NCBI GenBank assembly: GCA_028532985.1
Contig: JANCIK010000012.1
Coordinates: forward strand, 1,798,001 to 1,862,000
Direction: 5' to 3'
DNA from: Stropharia rugosoannulata
Lineage: Eukaryota; Basidiomycota; Agaricomycetes; Agaricales; Strophariaceae
DNA: 64,000 bases
The notes under the pieces were generated by a model that was given only the letters and a program-made list of their open reading frames with translations, did no database searches and had not been told where the DNA came from. The position numbers and the translations under genes were made by a program. Shown piece by piece: positions 47,533 to 59,718 of the stretch. The number at the start of each line of letters is the position of its first letter. Position 1 is the first letter of the stretch.

Positions 47533-47855
47533 GGGGGTAGGAAACCTAAAACCATCAATCTGGACTGAAATTTTAAAAAACCGCGGAGATTACGGCCAAA
47601 GCGCTCCGGTATGAGCCTGTATGATATGTATATGTAGTAGCCCGATCTTTGTTTTTTTATGTGATAAAAACTTGGAAATGAAATTGTAATAAACTTCACG
47701 ATCTTGACCTGCATTTTACTATTCTACTAACTCTCGCTTTAACCAGAAGGATAGGACCGACAGTTATAATCGTGGGAAATTATCACTAAAAGGTCCGTGC
47801 ACGGTTGCGTAAAAGAACGCCGGATTCTGGATAACGACATCCTCCGTCTCTGGTT

Positions 47856-50123
47856 ATGTCGACGACGAGCGCCGCCCTCGACTGGCTCCTTTCTCTGTCG
47901 GCCACATTCACTAGCTCTCCACTTCCGAATTCTGACCCTCCTGACTTTACTGACTGGCTCCAAGGTTCTCCGACGACGAGCTCGCCATCGGCGCCGCTGT
48001 CTTCATCGCCGCCTTTGCAGGACATCGCGCGTTCATTTCGGGTCAATTTAGCTCACGAACAGGATCTCGGACTAAACTATCTCTACGATCTTTCTGGATA
48101 CTTTGGCTCGGACATCAGTACTACTTCGGGGAGTCAAAGTGATCAGGGCACTCGCGGTCTGGCGTACGATGACTTGCTTCCGAGGTCTGTTCAGCCAGTT
48201 CTGTTCAATGAGCATCATCGTATGACATCTCTGGAGTCGACAAGCGCGACATTGGTCAATACTCCGTCTCCGAAGACTCATCTTTTTGCTCCTGCTCTAA
48301 CCGATATATATCGAAACGACAATGCTGGCTCGCCTTTCGGATCTTCCTCGTTGCGCTCGCCTGCTACGAAGTTTGTAGAGGACCTACAACACGCGTCATA
48401 TGGTAGCTATTATGCAGGTATCTTTGTGCCGCCACTTCAGGCTCAGGCTACTACGGACATCTCTCCGGTCGTTCGTTCTGCGGATGTAAATGAACCTCTT
48501 CCGCCTTTCGATGTAACACAAGCTGGGTCGAAGCGTAAGCTCAAAGGAAAGAAGCATCGAAACAAACAGAAAGAAAACAAGCTATCCTTCGTTCAGCAGT
48601 TACAGGCGGTCGAACCCTCTCTTCAGCAGCTGGTCTGTGAAGACACACCTCGAGAATCACTGGAACCTGGACGTGCTATTACTTCTTCAATGGTGTCTTG
48701 CCCTTCCGAGTCGTACTTGCCTGAAGCTACTCTGCTTTCTCCCTGCCGTATTAATGTCACTCAGCCTCCTGTTAAAGCTGAAGCTATCTCACAAATTTCT
48801 ACCCTCCCTCTTCCTATGCCAAAAATCTTAGACAATTTTCAAAATATGCCTTCTACACCGCCACAAGATCCCATGCCAATGGATGCACTCTCGCCGTTAA
48901 CCCCCCTTCCATCTCAATCGAGTTCACCTGAACCCCTCCCTCGGCTCAAAATTGTTTTGAATCTCAAAAGGGCGCGACCCAACGAAAACGCCGCGCCCCC
49001 TGTCAGGCGTAGTAAGCGCCCACGAAAGGCAGTTGTGATCATCGACTCGCCATCCCCATCCCCAACGCTCCAGTCGTCGCAATCAGATCCTCCCTCTACT
49101 CGTGAACTATCTGTCGGAGATGAAAAACCTATTTACACTAATCGTACTTTACCACCAACTATTGAAATCTCCGATAAATATCCCCTCTTTTATCGACGTT
49201 ACCCAGCAAGCTCTTATTATCAAAATGGAAGCGAGGCGTAAGCTTCTAATAATCGGTGCGGCTATGCGTTTCGTTACTGATTTGACTTTACAGCTCGCCT
49301 TGTACTTTATTCGGTCTTCCTCACCCAGGAGGCGTCTACAACGTCCCTCGAGGCGTCCTCGATCTTTATACACCTCGGTTCGTTAAAGGAAAGGGCGTCG
49401 ATAAGGTCGGCCTTTGCCCCATCTGCATTGAACCGCATGAACGTGGGGGGGAGAAAAAAAAACTTTGGCTCGCGATGAAATTTTCGGCCTTCAAGTGGTA
49501 TGTTTTGAAAATATGTCGGCGAACTAGGGCTAAAAATAGATTGGATTTATCTTTAGAGTGCACCTTCATATGTCTTAAGCGATGCTAATTATAACTTCCG
49601 TATAAGCTATCATATGCAATACGCGCACGGTACGCACATGTGATTCAACAATTTTGTGCATGAAATGAACTAGCTCTAGGTATATCGGCTGCCTCCGGCC
49701 GCCCCTTTTCTCCTCCAGTGTCGTTCCGCATCGTACCAAGGATCAATCCTGGGAAGAAGGAAAAGCTCCAGATTCAACAGGGCAAGTGCCACAAATGCCG
49801 CAAATGGGTACCCGTTGAGGGTATCAAGGACATGGAAAGCAAGGTGACTTCATTTAATTGTGTTTCTACGACTGATGCACTAATGAAAATGTAACACATT
49901 AATAGGTGAAAGAGCTTTACTGGTACGTTTCTCTCAAGGCCCTTTGTTATCGTCTGATGAAACTTTTCCTTTGATTTATGCAAGGTGGAAGCACGCTGCG
50001 TCATGCCATCAAGAGTCGACCTTGGACGGTGAATGCGACTACTACGAGGATGACCATGTCTTGGCCACACTTCTATCCTCGATCCCTGCGAGTGGTTCCG
50101 GCGCTCAAGAACCCGTTGCCTGA
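47856..50123 (+). CDS. Rua1-type C-terminal zinc-binding transcription regulator (642 aa)
   Basis: Related at its C-terminus to Rua1, the Ustilago regulator of ustilagic acid genes. Six exons: 47856-49237, 49294-49497, 49607-49629 (23 nt), 49680-49843, 49906-49922 (17 nt) and 49985-50123, 1929 nt in frame. Residues 1 to about 460 are Ser/Pro-rich and disordered, with a basic patch KRKLKGKKHRNKQKENK (about 225-245) and RRSKRPRK (about 385), likely nuclear signals. The domain begins about residue 500 with GLCPICIEPHERGGEKKKLW, continues with CYHMQYAHGISAASGRPFSP, GKCHKCRKWVPVEGIKDME and ends WWKHAASCHQES, showing the Cys/His pattern for zinc binding. Target genes are unknown; no biosynthetic cluster is visible next to it. 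Confidence 0.88.
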
Positions 50124-50437
50124 TGTCTTTTTCACTTCCGGCTTCCATTTCCGAAAATTGTTAGACTGTTTAATGCTGTACTGTCGATTCCTCGCTGCAC
50201 AAATTTTATATGTACTGTATTTGTCAACCGTGTACTTATTGTAGATCCAGAATTGTCGGTGAAAGGGACGTATATGTTGTTAAATAAATGTTATACTTCT
50301 GAAGTACTTTTTATTGAGAATATTTTAGCGCTAACTTTTACATGCTCGGAGGTATTATGGCAGTTTATTACGTTGTAATTTTGCGGTCTGGCAGATGCTA
50401 CTACTAGGGCGTTAGTAAAAATATTTTAACAGGCATA

Positions 50438-51532
50438 CTAGTAATCCGAATCGTCATCATCGTCTTCTGAGTCGTTATAAAATCCACCACCTCTTGCTGG
50501 ACCATAATAAGGTGCCCACTGGCATGGAACACGCGGGTCTAAGCCTATCTTCCGCCTGACCAGATTGAACGCAAGGTCATTATCGCAGGTCGGAAGTTCA
50601 TCGTACGTTTCTCCATGAGCATCTTCAAATGACCCATCGCCCAGAGACGACTGCTCTTTTGCAGTGGCAGCCAATGTATCGATAACATACTCCACCTTGC
50701 CGCCTGGAACGTCGGTGAGGTTGGGTTGAGTATGGGATTTGGGCCCTGCAACACGTTGTAGATGGCCTTAAAAGCGTCGCACCAGGCACGGGTAAAGCTA
50801 TGATTGATCTGGGAGCGCATGGCTGGAGGTATGTACTCTTAGTCGAACATCATCTCAGAGTTAAGATCAGGCTCGAGGTCAAAAAATGACCGCCTTCTGC
50901 TCCCTCTTCCGGAGAACATCATATCGTCAAGCATGAAGTTATGCTTGACGATAGCGGTTGCTGTGCCTTGGCGTCAGCGAGCGGAGATGGTGTGGTGGCT
51001 GCACTTGACTTACTCTCGAGGCAGTACTTCATCCTTTCCGAGAACCATCCCTCCAGACAGTTCCCGAAAGTGCAGCCGTACTTGCGTTTCTCGATATATG
51101 TGTCTTGTTCGGGCGGCGAGACAGGCATCCCGAGAGCCTGTTTGAGCATATTTCAAAGTGTCGGCTGAGTACCCATCCCAGGCATTGAGTATATTATCGA
51201 CGAAGTTACGCGTCGCTAGCATTGCTAGTGTAAAGAGCTCGAGTGGGGTCATCTTCCTCTCGTTGTCTGCGTCTTGTAGCTCAGTTTCTACTCCGAGCTT
51301 TAGCAAAGCGCACACGGCAGGGAAGTTCTGGGCCACCGCTGCAACGTGCATGGGAGTGAGCCCATCCGCGTCCCGCTGGTGGATGCTGTCAGGACTGGCG
51401 GAGTGGGCCTTGAAGCTTGAATATTGTTTCGTCTATATCAGCATCCTTCACAGAGATCGCGAAATGGAGCGGGAACTGCTTCTCTTTTTCCAAGTCTTCG
51501 GGCGTTAAATATGCTCGAGTCAATGAAGCCAT
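50438..51532 (-). pseudogene. Ankyrin-type gene, broken copy 1
   Basis: Related to the C-terminal two thirds of the GNAT-ankyrin gene at 36-38 kb. It starts ATG 51532 (MASLTRAYLTPEDLEKEKQF). A 5-nt insertion near 51418 shifts the frame after DADIDETIF, and a second frame change follows NAWDGYSADTLKY. The Cys motif is degraded to GCTFGNCLEGWFSERMKY, and a stop (TAA) lies just before EYIPPAMRSQ. The C-terminal part YDELPTCDNDLAFNLVRRKI through the acidic tail ends at 50438. With three disabling changes it is not expected to give a full protein. The GNAT part is absent. It lies head-to-head with membrane-protein pseudogene B. Confidence 0.85.
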
Positions 51533-51929
51533 TGGACGGTGAGTTTTTTTCGTTGTTGAGGAATTAGGTTTGGCTTATAATACGAGTTAGTGGTGCCCAA
51601 ATTTTGAACGTATTCAGGTTCAAGTATTTGGAAGACAAAAACTTCGATTCGGCGGTAAAGCGCGTTTTCATTAATCATTATGCGTGACGTCACGCGCCTC
51701 GGCGCGTCCATGAGTACTTGAGTCATGACTACGGCAGTAACCTGGCTAGGGTTCCTGCGAAAATATGACCATGTTTCTGTGCGCAAATCAAGCCAAGAAT
51801 ATTCGGGAGCCTTCAGATTTCTGATGAAAACATCAACGTTTCGACACTTGTTCGACCCTCCCGGCAGTGTCTGTAGTCTTAGAAATCATCATGATTCAAC
51901 AATTGTGATTCAAGTTCTCATTCACGCAC

Positions 51930-53110
51930 TACATAAAGGGTGGGCCTCATATTCTCCTTTCTTCAGCTTTTCTTTTTGCTCGTCTTGGTTTTCTAGCGCT
52001 ACTTCTTCCGCTGATGGCTATGCCCCCCTTTTCCTTTTCCCGTCTTTTAAGCATACAGAAGCAGTTCTGACCCACCCAAGACCCACCCCACATGAAGAGA
52101 CTGTATCGACATCGCTACTCGCCTGCACTCAACTTGGCATTGTCGAGTCGGAAGACGTAACAACAAATACTACTACTGGAGTTCCCTCGTACTATATGAT
52201 ATCTTTCGCGGATGATTCAACCTCAATTACCCAACTGACCAGAACAATCTACAATGGAATATCACAAGAATATCCTGTAGTTACCCTGTATGTGTGTATA
52301 CAGGCAATTGCTTCCCGTAAGCTAGATGATTGGACAAAATGCGGTCCCAGTTGCCACTCAGTGTAGTTGATTCTCCCGGGCATTCTTCGGACTTCATAAC
52401 TGTCATCCGTATCCAAACGTTCTTCATACTCTGATCTGTCCTTTCCCTCTGATGAATTAATTTTAGTAGGACAAACGGCGTGGCAAAGCGTCAGTACTCC
52501 ATTGAAACACCCCAGAGTTCACTGCCAGTTCCAATGTCATGACGTCAATTTACATATATGTTCTTGAGAGGGCTAATCAACTTGAGCGGCTCTCCTCCAA
52601 CTGTGCAGGTACGTATGTTCCATTGCATAGTCGAAAAGTTGTCCATGCAGAGTTTCTGCAAAGTTTGAATGACACTGACTGAATGCTTGGCCCAAGCATT
52701 AGTCTTACAAGTTTCAGTGGAAACCCCACAATCCTCGAAGCGTACGACGCACAATTTAGCGCGGCCACTGCAACTGCTCTCCATCACTGCAAAAGTTTCA
52801 GGGCAACTGTGGTGTGCGGTATAGTAATTCTGATGCTTGGGATAGGTTTTTCTCTCGCCGTATGGAGCATGATAAAATGGAGACGACAAAGGCAGCGCAA
52901 ATTGGCAGCTATGCTCCCTTCACAGCTCCCCACATTATTGCAGCCGGACGAAGGTATAGATTGCGTCCGATGGTAAATTGAACAGAAGCGATGTCGTGGC
53001 TCTCCATTATCCGGTAGGTCCTGCAGACGGGGAGGCCGCATACCTCTCTTCCTCCGATGTCCGAGTCTCCGCAGTGCCAGGATCATCACTTCCAAGGTAT
53101 GTTAGCTGTG
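51930..53110 (+). pseudogene. Membrane-protein family, broken copy B
   Basis: The promoter with TACATAAA (51930-51937) is followed by a 5' region where the signal-peptide exon is lost. The second exon is recognisable from about 52097 (CTQLGIVESEDVTTNTTTGV, YYMISFADDS) but decays after it. The third and fourth exons are fragmentary (about 52460-52600, stops and deletions), and most of the second ectodomain unit is missing. The region of the last exon, with a transmembrane segment (VVCGIVILMLGIGFSLAVWS) and WRRQRQRKLAAML, survives at 52750-52976 before a stop. Many lesions make this a clear pseudogene. Confidence 0.88.
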
Positions 53111-54052
53111 CAAAGCTGTGGTTGACATTGATCTGCGAGCAAGTGCTCCGGGGTATGTGTTCTTAGTCGAACATCCTATTACAATCAAGTTAAGGCTCAT
53201 TTTGGTTCCAGGGTTTGGAATACTTCATTGTGGTGGTGAAGCGTAACATCACGCGCCTGTAGGCGCGCGTTGGGCGTGCGAACCTAACAGTAATACCCCA
53301 TATCTTTATAATTATGACACGCTTTTGTATGTACATGTTCGGCTGACGGAGTCGCGGCATGCAGAGGGTTTGAGCTGGTTATGGAGTGACAAAAGGAGGT
53401 GAAATGCAATGCAATGGTCTGATACCGCCAACCAACCCAATCACATATATGCTATGTGTGTATCTGTGTGCATCTGTGTGCAGCACTGCTATCGTACTTT
53501 TGCCAAACTTTTGCATCAGCGGCCGATCAGCGGCTGGCACTTTATGAGTCTATAAGCACCGCGCGCGCCAGCGCGCCCAATGCGCGCTGATTGCGCGGCG
53601 CGTTAACAGTGCCGTGATGCTTCATGTTATACTATTTACAAATGCTTCACAACATTACTTACATACTACCTTGTTTACTATGTACGCCCTAAGCCGCAGC
53701 GTAGCGAGGCGGAACTTGTCCAACGGTAATAAATTATTATACATTTCTGGGCGGAAATCGCTCGGAAACCTCGATGTCGGGATGAACATTTCAGTGATCA
53801 TCGATCACCGCTCAGCCCTTGTTCAACAGTGTCTGCAGAAGTCATGATGCAATCGTCATAAATCATGAATCAAATTCTAATTCAAGCAATACATAAACGT
53901 AGGTGGTTTTCAAATCTCCGTTCCTTCTGCTTATTTGCTCGTCATTCATCTTTCTGTCAGTTCTTTGGCTGAGCATTAGATCTCCTTCACGCTCCACCCC
54001 TCTCTTTTCTTGAATTCATTTCCCAAGTTACAGCGCTGCTGCGTGGAGGAGG
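53111..54052. other. Intergenic with GC palindromes, copy C promoter
   Basis: No gene. Contains CG-rich inverted repeats at 53250-53269 and 53560-53602 and the TATA-like TACATAAAC at about 53890, 160 bp upstream of copy C. Confidence 0.6.
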
Positions 54053-55743
54053 ATGTTGAACACCTTTTATCGAACATTGGCTGCCTTGTGTTTGCTTATC
54101 TTGCGAGCACATGCAGTTACTGATATTATCCCAAGTCTCTTCCAATGGAAATTTGCTGATGGTGTACGTTGCACATTACAAACTTACAAAGCGGCACTTG
54201 CTGATGCATATGAATAGACTTTACCAACATCATTACCCACCTGTACTCCACTTGGCATTATCGTCAACTTGGACTCAGGCGTAGCGACAAATGTTACCAT
54301 CGGTGTTCCTCCGTACTATATGATATCTTTCGCAGCCGGTTCGACCCCAGTCACCCAATTCATTGGAGACGACCAGAACAATCTGCAATGGACTGTTATC
54401 CAGCCTGTGGGTATGTCCGCACAAGGATTTGCCTCCGTGAGCTAGCTGAGATAAACATAGGGTCCCTGTTACTACTCAGCGTGGTTGATTCCAACGGAAA
54501 CGCGGGAGGGAATTCTCTACAACTTATAACTGTCACACGTAGGTCAAACATTCTTCATGTTCCGATCTACCCTTTCCCTCTGATCTACTTAAATTTTAGC
54601 TGGACAAACGACAGAATGCGTCAGTACGCCATCGAACACACAAGAGTTTACTATCAGTTCCAATGTCACCGGCAACTTAAACACATGTTCCCCTTGGGGT
54701 CTAACTATCTCGGGAGGCTCTCCCCCGTATGTTGTTACACTCGTGGAGACTGCGCAGGCAGTCGTAACTAATGTAACCGTACCTTTCGGCGACAATACGT
54801 TCACATATATCAACCGAGCTGTTCCTGGAGGGCAAATGATTGGTGAGTATCACTGACATAGCTCGCAATTAGCGCAACATTATGTGTTTCCGGTACTGAT
54901 GATTATTATGCATTTTAGCTGGAGTTAGTGACGTGTAAGTATCTATTGATCAAATCAGGCATACTTTGAGACACCGACTCCGAGTCGTCTTTTGTGAGTG
55001 TAGTACTGGACAGTGGGCAAGTGGGACTCCGGTTGTAGATTCTGTTGGTATGTTCCATTACATATGAGCACTGAAAAGTTGTACATGCTTAATGTCTGCA
55101 AGGTTCTAACGACACTGATTGCACTATCAATATTGCAAGTTCCTTCGGAAACGAGCAAGATCCTCAACTGACTCCTGCTAATTCGTCTACTAGCATTCCT
55201 TCTACAACTTCAGAGTCGGTTACTAGTACTAGCACCACCACTCCAGCCAACACCGCTTCAGCCAACGCTGCTTCGGTCACCACGGTTGCGGCCAATGCCC
55301 ATTCGACTTTAGTCCACCTCCCTGAAATTGTTACAGCAATTGTGGCGGTTGCCGTGACTCTGGTCCTCGGAATAATCGCTTCCCTCGTTGCGTGGACCTT
55401 AATCAAATGGAGACGACAAAAGCAACTTGAGCTGGCAGCTACGCTCCCTACACAGTTCTCCGCGTCATCCGAGCATACAGGCAGATTTACCGGCCGGTTC
55501 ACTGCGTTCAGCAGTAAATCAGAAAGACGCAATGTCGAGCCGCCCCCAGATCGAGAGTACAGACCCGCAAGCAGGGATGCCGGGGGTCCATCTACCTCCG
55601 GGCCAATGGCAAATTCATTCATTGCTGAGCAGGAGAACCTGACAACAAGTACTAACTTGACGGGGGTTTCGGGTGCATGCGTAGTGGGATCACCTCCAAG
55701 CTATAGAAGTTTTCACCCTTTAAATCCAAGGAGGCAGAAGTGA
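54053..55743 (+). CDS. Single-pass membrane protein, copy C (446 aa)
   Basis: Seven exons: 54053-54163, 54218-54410, 54446-54538, 54600-54842, 54919-54934 (16 nt), 55004-55047 and 55103-55743, 1341 nt in frame, with intron phases identical to copies A and D. Signal peptide MLNTFYRTLAALCLLILRAH; ectodomain with units VPPYYMISFAAGSTPVTQFI and SPPYVVTLVETAQAVVTN and N-glycosylation sites (NVT, NVTG). Unlike A and D it has a Thr/Ser/Ala-rich stalk (about 260-305) before the transmembrane segment (about 311-332). The tail is about 112 residues and ends with SPPSYRSFHPL, a PPxY motif near the C-terminus. No lesion is seen. It lacks an adjacent ankyrin copy, unlike B, D and E. Confidence 0.88.
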
Positions 55744-55973
55744 ATAGGGAGCATAAGCCTGCTCCTCTGGTATTAGCGCAGAGTTCATATATATATAATT
55801 GGGACAATGCTGTGGACTCCTTTGAGACCAGCAGTCATAGCATAGATGCCAATAAGGGTGGTCAGACTTTTACAAATATTTATTCCCCTTGCATGACATT
55901 TAATATACTGTTTACTACAGACTTCATTTTCGACGTTTCTTACATATAATTCTTTGCCATACAAACCTTCTAG

Positions 55974-56095
55974 CTACGCATCAAAATTATGATCAACACT
56001 CGGTTTCTGAGCCGCTTCAACTGCCCCCTTGGCAGATTTCAAGTGATGACTTGAATAGGGATTTAATGTGTATTGTGGGATAGCGGTGAGCGGCA
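55974..56095 (-). pseudogene. Relic of an SDR gene 3' end
   Basis: On minus this reads HHLKSAKGAVEAAQKPSVDH and ends NFDA then TAG. The SDR at 39.5-40.5 kb ends with SIKEAVDAAQKWSVDLSFDA then TAA. Only about the last 30 codons are present. It is therefore a fragment of a second SDR copy. Confidence 0.8.
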
Positions 56096-57191
56096 TAACA
56101 TACATAATTTCTGACTCTGTCAGCATGTTGTGAGCGCTGGTCATATGTAGCAGATGGACCCACCACAAACAATTGCACTGCCCTGCGCAATGATAGCCAT
56201 GATATTTCTCCTTTTAGATTTCCCCTTCTAGAAATGATTGAGAAATGACATTAAATAAATTTGTGTTACATTTATTCCTTTCGGGAGATACACCGGCATG
56301 GCGGCGCCAGTCCTACTGAGACTAGACAGATTCCACTGAGTCTCAAGTGAGTACGCGTAAAGCAGGAAGAGTATATGAGGTTCAAAGAAAGCTAAGGACT
56401 TGCTTGGCAAGAACATGGATTTTTGTGACCCGTGCACGTGGTTCTGGCGCGATGCGTGTTGTATTTTCCCACCTCCCCCCTTTGCTCCCCACCATCATAC
56501 CCCCCGAATCTTCGCTTGCTGGCTTTTGAAGTTGTCACTTACAACTTGGGCACAACACCATTACCTGAGACTCGTCTCCACAACTCATTATCTTCGATGT
56601 CAATATGATAGCATTTGGGATTTGAAATGGACGAAACAAACAGCTATGAAAGACTGCAAGCAAGCCAGGCTTTCGACCTGTTATCTCCTTCATGGGTCCC
56701 ACAGAAATGACTTTATCTACTGTCCGAGATGACTGGACGAGGCTGTCCGTTTTCAGAATGTGTGAGGTCAGAAGTCATCTATGCAGAGAGATAGTCCAGG
56801 CACAGTAGTGGTGTGCAACCCTCTTACTCTTTTGCGGACTTCATTCACAATTTTCAGGCATGCTAAAGGAAACGCTGCCACATCAAAATGGCTATTACAC
56901 TTCCTGTCGCAGTGACAACCAGTTCCCACTTTCTGCTTGACTGTCAGCCTTGAAGCTTGAATGTTTATCGGAGTACTTAGTACCCATGCACGTATATGTG
57001 CCTTAAAATTCATTATGCTGCTTACTAATTGATGTATCTATAAGAATATCAGGTCTTGGAGCAACGATTCAAGGGAAGCGCATACAAATGTATGTTTGTC
57101 GCGGACGTACTATCTTTGCCAAATTCAACAGATAACTGTATGTATGCACAAGATTCTTTGATACCACCCTGACTTTGGCTGCTCCTGACCT
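56096..57191. repeat. First copy of a 5.5-kb direct repeat (flank)
   Basis: Segments here recur about 5.5-5.9 kb further on. 56110-56200 matches about 61920-62000 ('caacatgttgtgggct', 'caaacaattgcactgccctg'). 56590-56700 matches about 62130-62230 ('gatgtcaatatgatagcat'). 56950-57150 matches about 62460-62670. No gene is supported. Confidence 0.75.
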
Positions 57192-57626
57192 TCAGAGGTT
57201 GCAGATGACCATAGCGTGGCGAGATGAGTGCGGAGCGCTTGATGGATACTTGCGCTTCTCGATATATGCGTGCAGCGAGACAGGCAGCCCGAGAGCTTGT
57301 TTGAGCATATACTCACATTTAAATGTAAACAGCTCGAGCGGAGTCATCTGCCTCTTGTTACTATCGGCATCTTGCAGCTCAGCTTTTACTCCGAGCTTTA
57401 GCAAAGCGCATACGGCTGGGAAGTCCTGGATCATCGCTACAAGGTGAATGGGAATGGGCCCGTCTGCGTCCTGCTGGTGGATGCTTTCAGGACTCGTGGA
57501 GTGTGCCTTGAGTATCGCTTTTTCTATATCGGCATCCTCCACGGCTGAGATCGCAAAATGGAGCGGGAATTGGTTTTCTTTTTCCAAGTGTTCGGACGTT
57601 AAATATGCTCGAGTCAACGAAGTCAT
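57192..57626 (-). pseudogene. Ankyrin-type gene, truncated copy 2 (144-codon ORF)
   Basis: An open frame from ATG 57626 to 57192: MTSLTRAYLTSEHLEKENQF, a normal ankyrin segment (PIPIHLVAMIQDFPAVCALL), then TPLELFTF joins directly to MLKQALGLPVSLHAYIEKRK, followed by a short unrelated end (HAMVICNL). About 45 codons of the family are missing at the joint, and everything after KRKY (Cys motif and C-terminal half) is lost. It could still make a 144-aa truncated protein. It lies 509 bp from copy D, head-to-head. Confidence 0.8.
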
Positions 57627-57982
57627 TGGAACATACGTTTCTTCGTTGTTGAGGAATCAGGTTTGGCTATTTTTGAACTGAATTCAGATTCAAGTTTTTG
57701 AAAGACAGAAACTTTGATGCGCGCTGAGGCGTGCACCTGACAGTAGTTGGACGATCACAGCGGTATCAGGTAGTAACTTGGCAGGGGTTCCTGCGAAAAC
57801 ATACATATATTTCTATGTGGAGATCAAGCGCAGGTTATTCAAGAACCTTCAGATTTCTGATGAAGACATCAATGTTTCGACGTTTCGATGCTTGTTCGAC
57901 TCTAGTCTCTCCTTGGTCTCTTCCATCAGTGTCTGTAGATATCATCATGATTCGATTGTGATTCAAGTTCTGTGTTACGCAC

Positions 57983-57990
57983 TACATAAA
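57983..57990 (+). promoter_or_regulatory. TATA-like box of copy D
   Basis: TACATAAA within 'cacgcactacataaagg'-like sequence, about 150 bp upstream of the copy D start codon and conserved in position in the other copies. Confidence 0.55.
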
Positions 57991-58135
57991 GGGTCCTCAA
58001 ACCTCCCTTTCTTCAGCCTTTCTTTTTCCTTACCTTAATTCTCTTGCGCCATTTCTTCCGCTGAGGGCTAGATCCCTTTTCCTTTTCCCTCTTTTCTTGC
58101 ATTTGTCTTCAAACTACCCCACTGCGTGGAGAAGG

Positions 58136-59718
58136 ATGTTGAACAGATTTCATTGGAAATTGGCTCTCTGGTGCTTCCTTACCTTCGCAGTTCCTGCAGC
58201 TGCTGACCCTTATAATCCTATCCCAAGACTCTTCCAATGGAATTTTCAATCTGATAACCTTGTACGTTGTGCATTACGAACCAGACAGAATTAGTACTCG
58301 CTGACCGACACTGAGATTAGGTTCTTTCGACATCGTTACCCACTTGCACTCCAATTGGCATTATTGTCCAGTCGGAAGACGTAGCGACAAATGTTACTAT
58401 CGGTGTTCCCCCGTACTATATGATGTCTTTCGCGGTCGGTTCAACCCCAGTCACTCAACTCATTGGAGAAGACCAGAACAATCTCCAATGGACCATTATC
58501 CAGCCTGTGGGTACGACTGCAACAGCATTTACTTCCCGTGAGCCAGCTGAGATAAAAATAGGGTCCCAATTACTACTCAGCGTAGTTGATTCCCAAGGAA
58601 ACCCTGGGGGAAGTCCGCCAGACCTTATAACTGTCATCGGTATGTCAAACATTCTTCAGTTTCTTCAGTTTCCCTCTGATCCACTCCAATTTTAGCTGGA
58701 CAAACGACGCAATGCGTCAGTACGCCATTGAACACACTAGAGTTCACTGTCAGCTCTGATGTCACCGGCAACTTGAATACATGCTCTCCTTGGGGGTTAA
58801 CCATCTCAGGCGGCTCTCCTCCATATGTTGTTACAATTGTGGAGACGGAGGAGCCCGTCGTAACCAATGTAACAGTACCGTTTGGCGACAATAGATTAAT
58901 ATACATCAATCGAGCAGTTCCTGGGGGGCAAATGATTGGTGAGTACCTCTGACATAATTCTCAGTTGGTCCGACATTATGTGTACCTGTTGCTAATTATT
59001 ATAATTGTATATTAGCTGGTGTTAGTGACCTGTAAGTAATAAGTATATATTGATCTTATCAAGCGTACCTTGACACAATCACATACTTGTCTTTCTGTGA
59101 TTGTAGAAATGGTCGGTGGGCAAGTGGGACACCGGTTGTAAATCCTGTTGGTATGTTCTGTCACATATAAAACTTTGAAAAGTTGTGCATGTTGAGTTTT
59201 TGGAAGGTTCGACCGATATTGACTGCATTGGTCTCTCAAGTGCCAGTCAAAACACCTCATTAAGCGGCGCGCAAGACGATGGTTTGCCAGCCACGGGCGT
59301 CAAGGCTAATTACACTTCAATTCACCTCCGGGAAATTGTTGCAGCAACTGTGGCCAGTATCGTGACTCTGGTCCTTGTGATAGCCGTTTCTTTTGTTGTG
59401 TCAAAACGGAGACGACAAAGGCAACTTAAGATAGCGGCTATGCTCCCTACACAGTTCTCTGCGTTCTCTGAGCAGGCAAGCAGTGGTGCTGGCATCGGAG
59501 TCACTGTGTCCGGCATTAAATTGGAAAGACTCGATGTTGAAGCACCCCCTTATCTAGAGTACAGACCCGCAGGCAAAATCACAGGGGATCGCCCTACTTT
59601 CGCTGAGATTGGAAATCCATCCATTACTGAGCAGGTGCAGCAAACGACAAGTAATCGCCTGACACAGGCCCGTTCAGAAGTCTCCATGGGATCACTTCCA
59701 AGCTATACGAGCTTGTAG
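58136..59718 (+). CDS. Single-pass membrane protein, copy D (407 aa)
   Basis: Seven exons: 58136-58261, 58321-58510, 58547-58639, 58696-58938, 59016-59031 (16 nt), 59107-59150 and 59207-59718, 1224 nt in frame. Signal peptide MLNRFHWKLALWCFLTFAVP; units VPPYYMMSFAVGSTPVTQLI and SPPYVVTIVETEEPVVTN; transmembrane segment about 281-302 (VAATVASIVTLVLVIAVSFV) followed by KRRRQRQ. The shortest tail of the three intact copies (about 105 residues) ends SLPSYTSL. The ectodomain exons are very close to those of copies A and E; the last exon is much less alike. Head-to-head with ankyrin copy 2. Confidence 0.88.
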
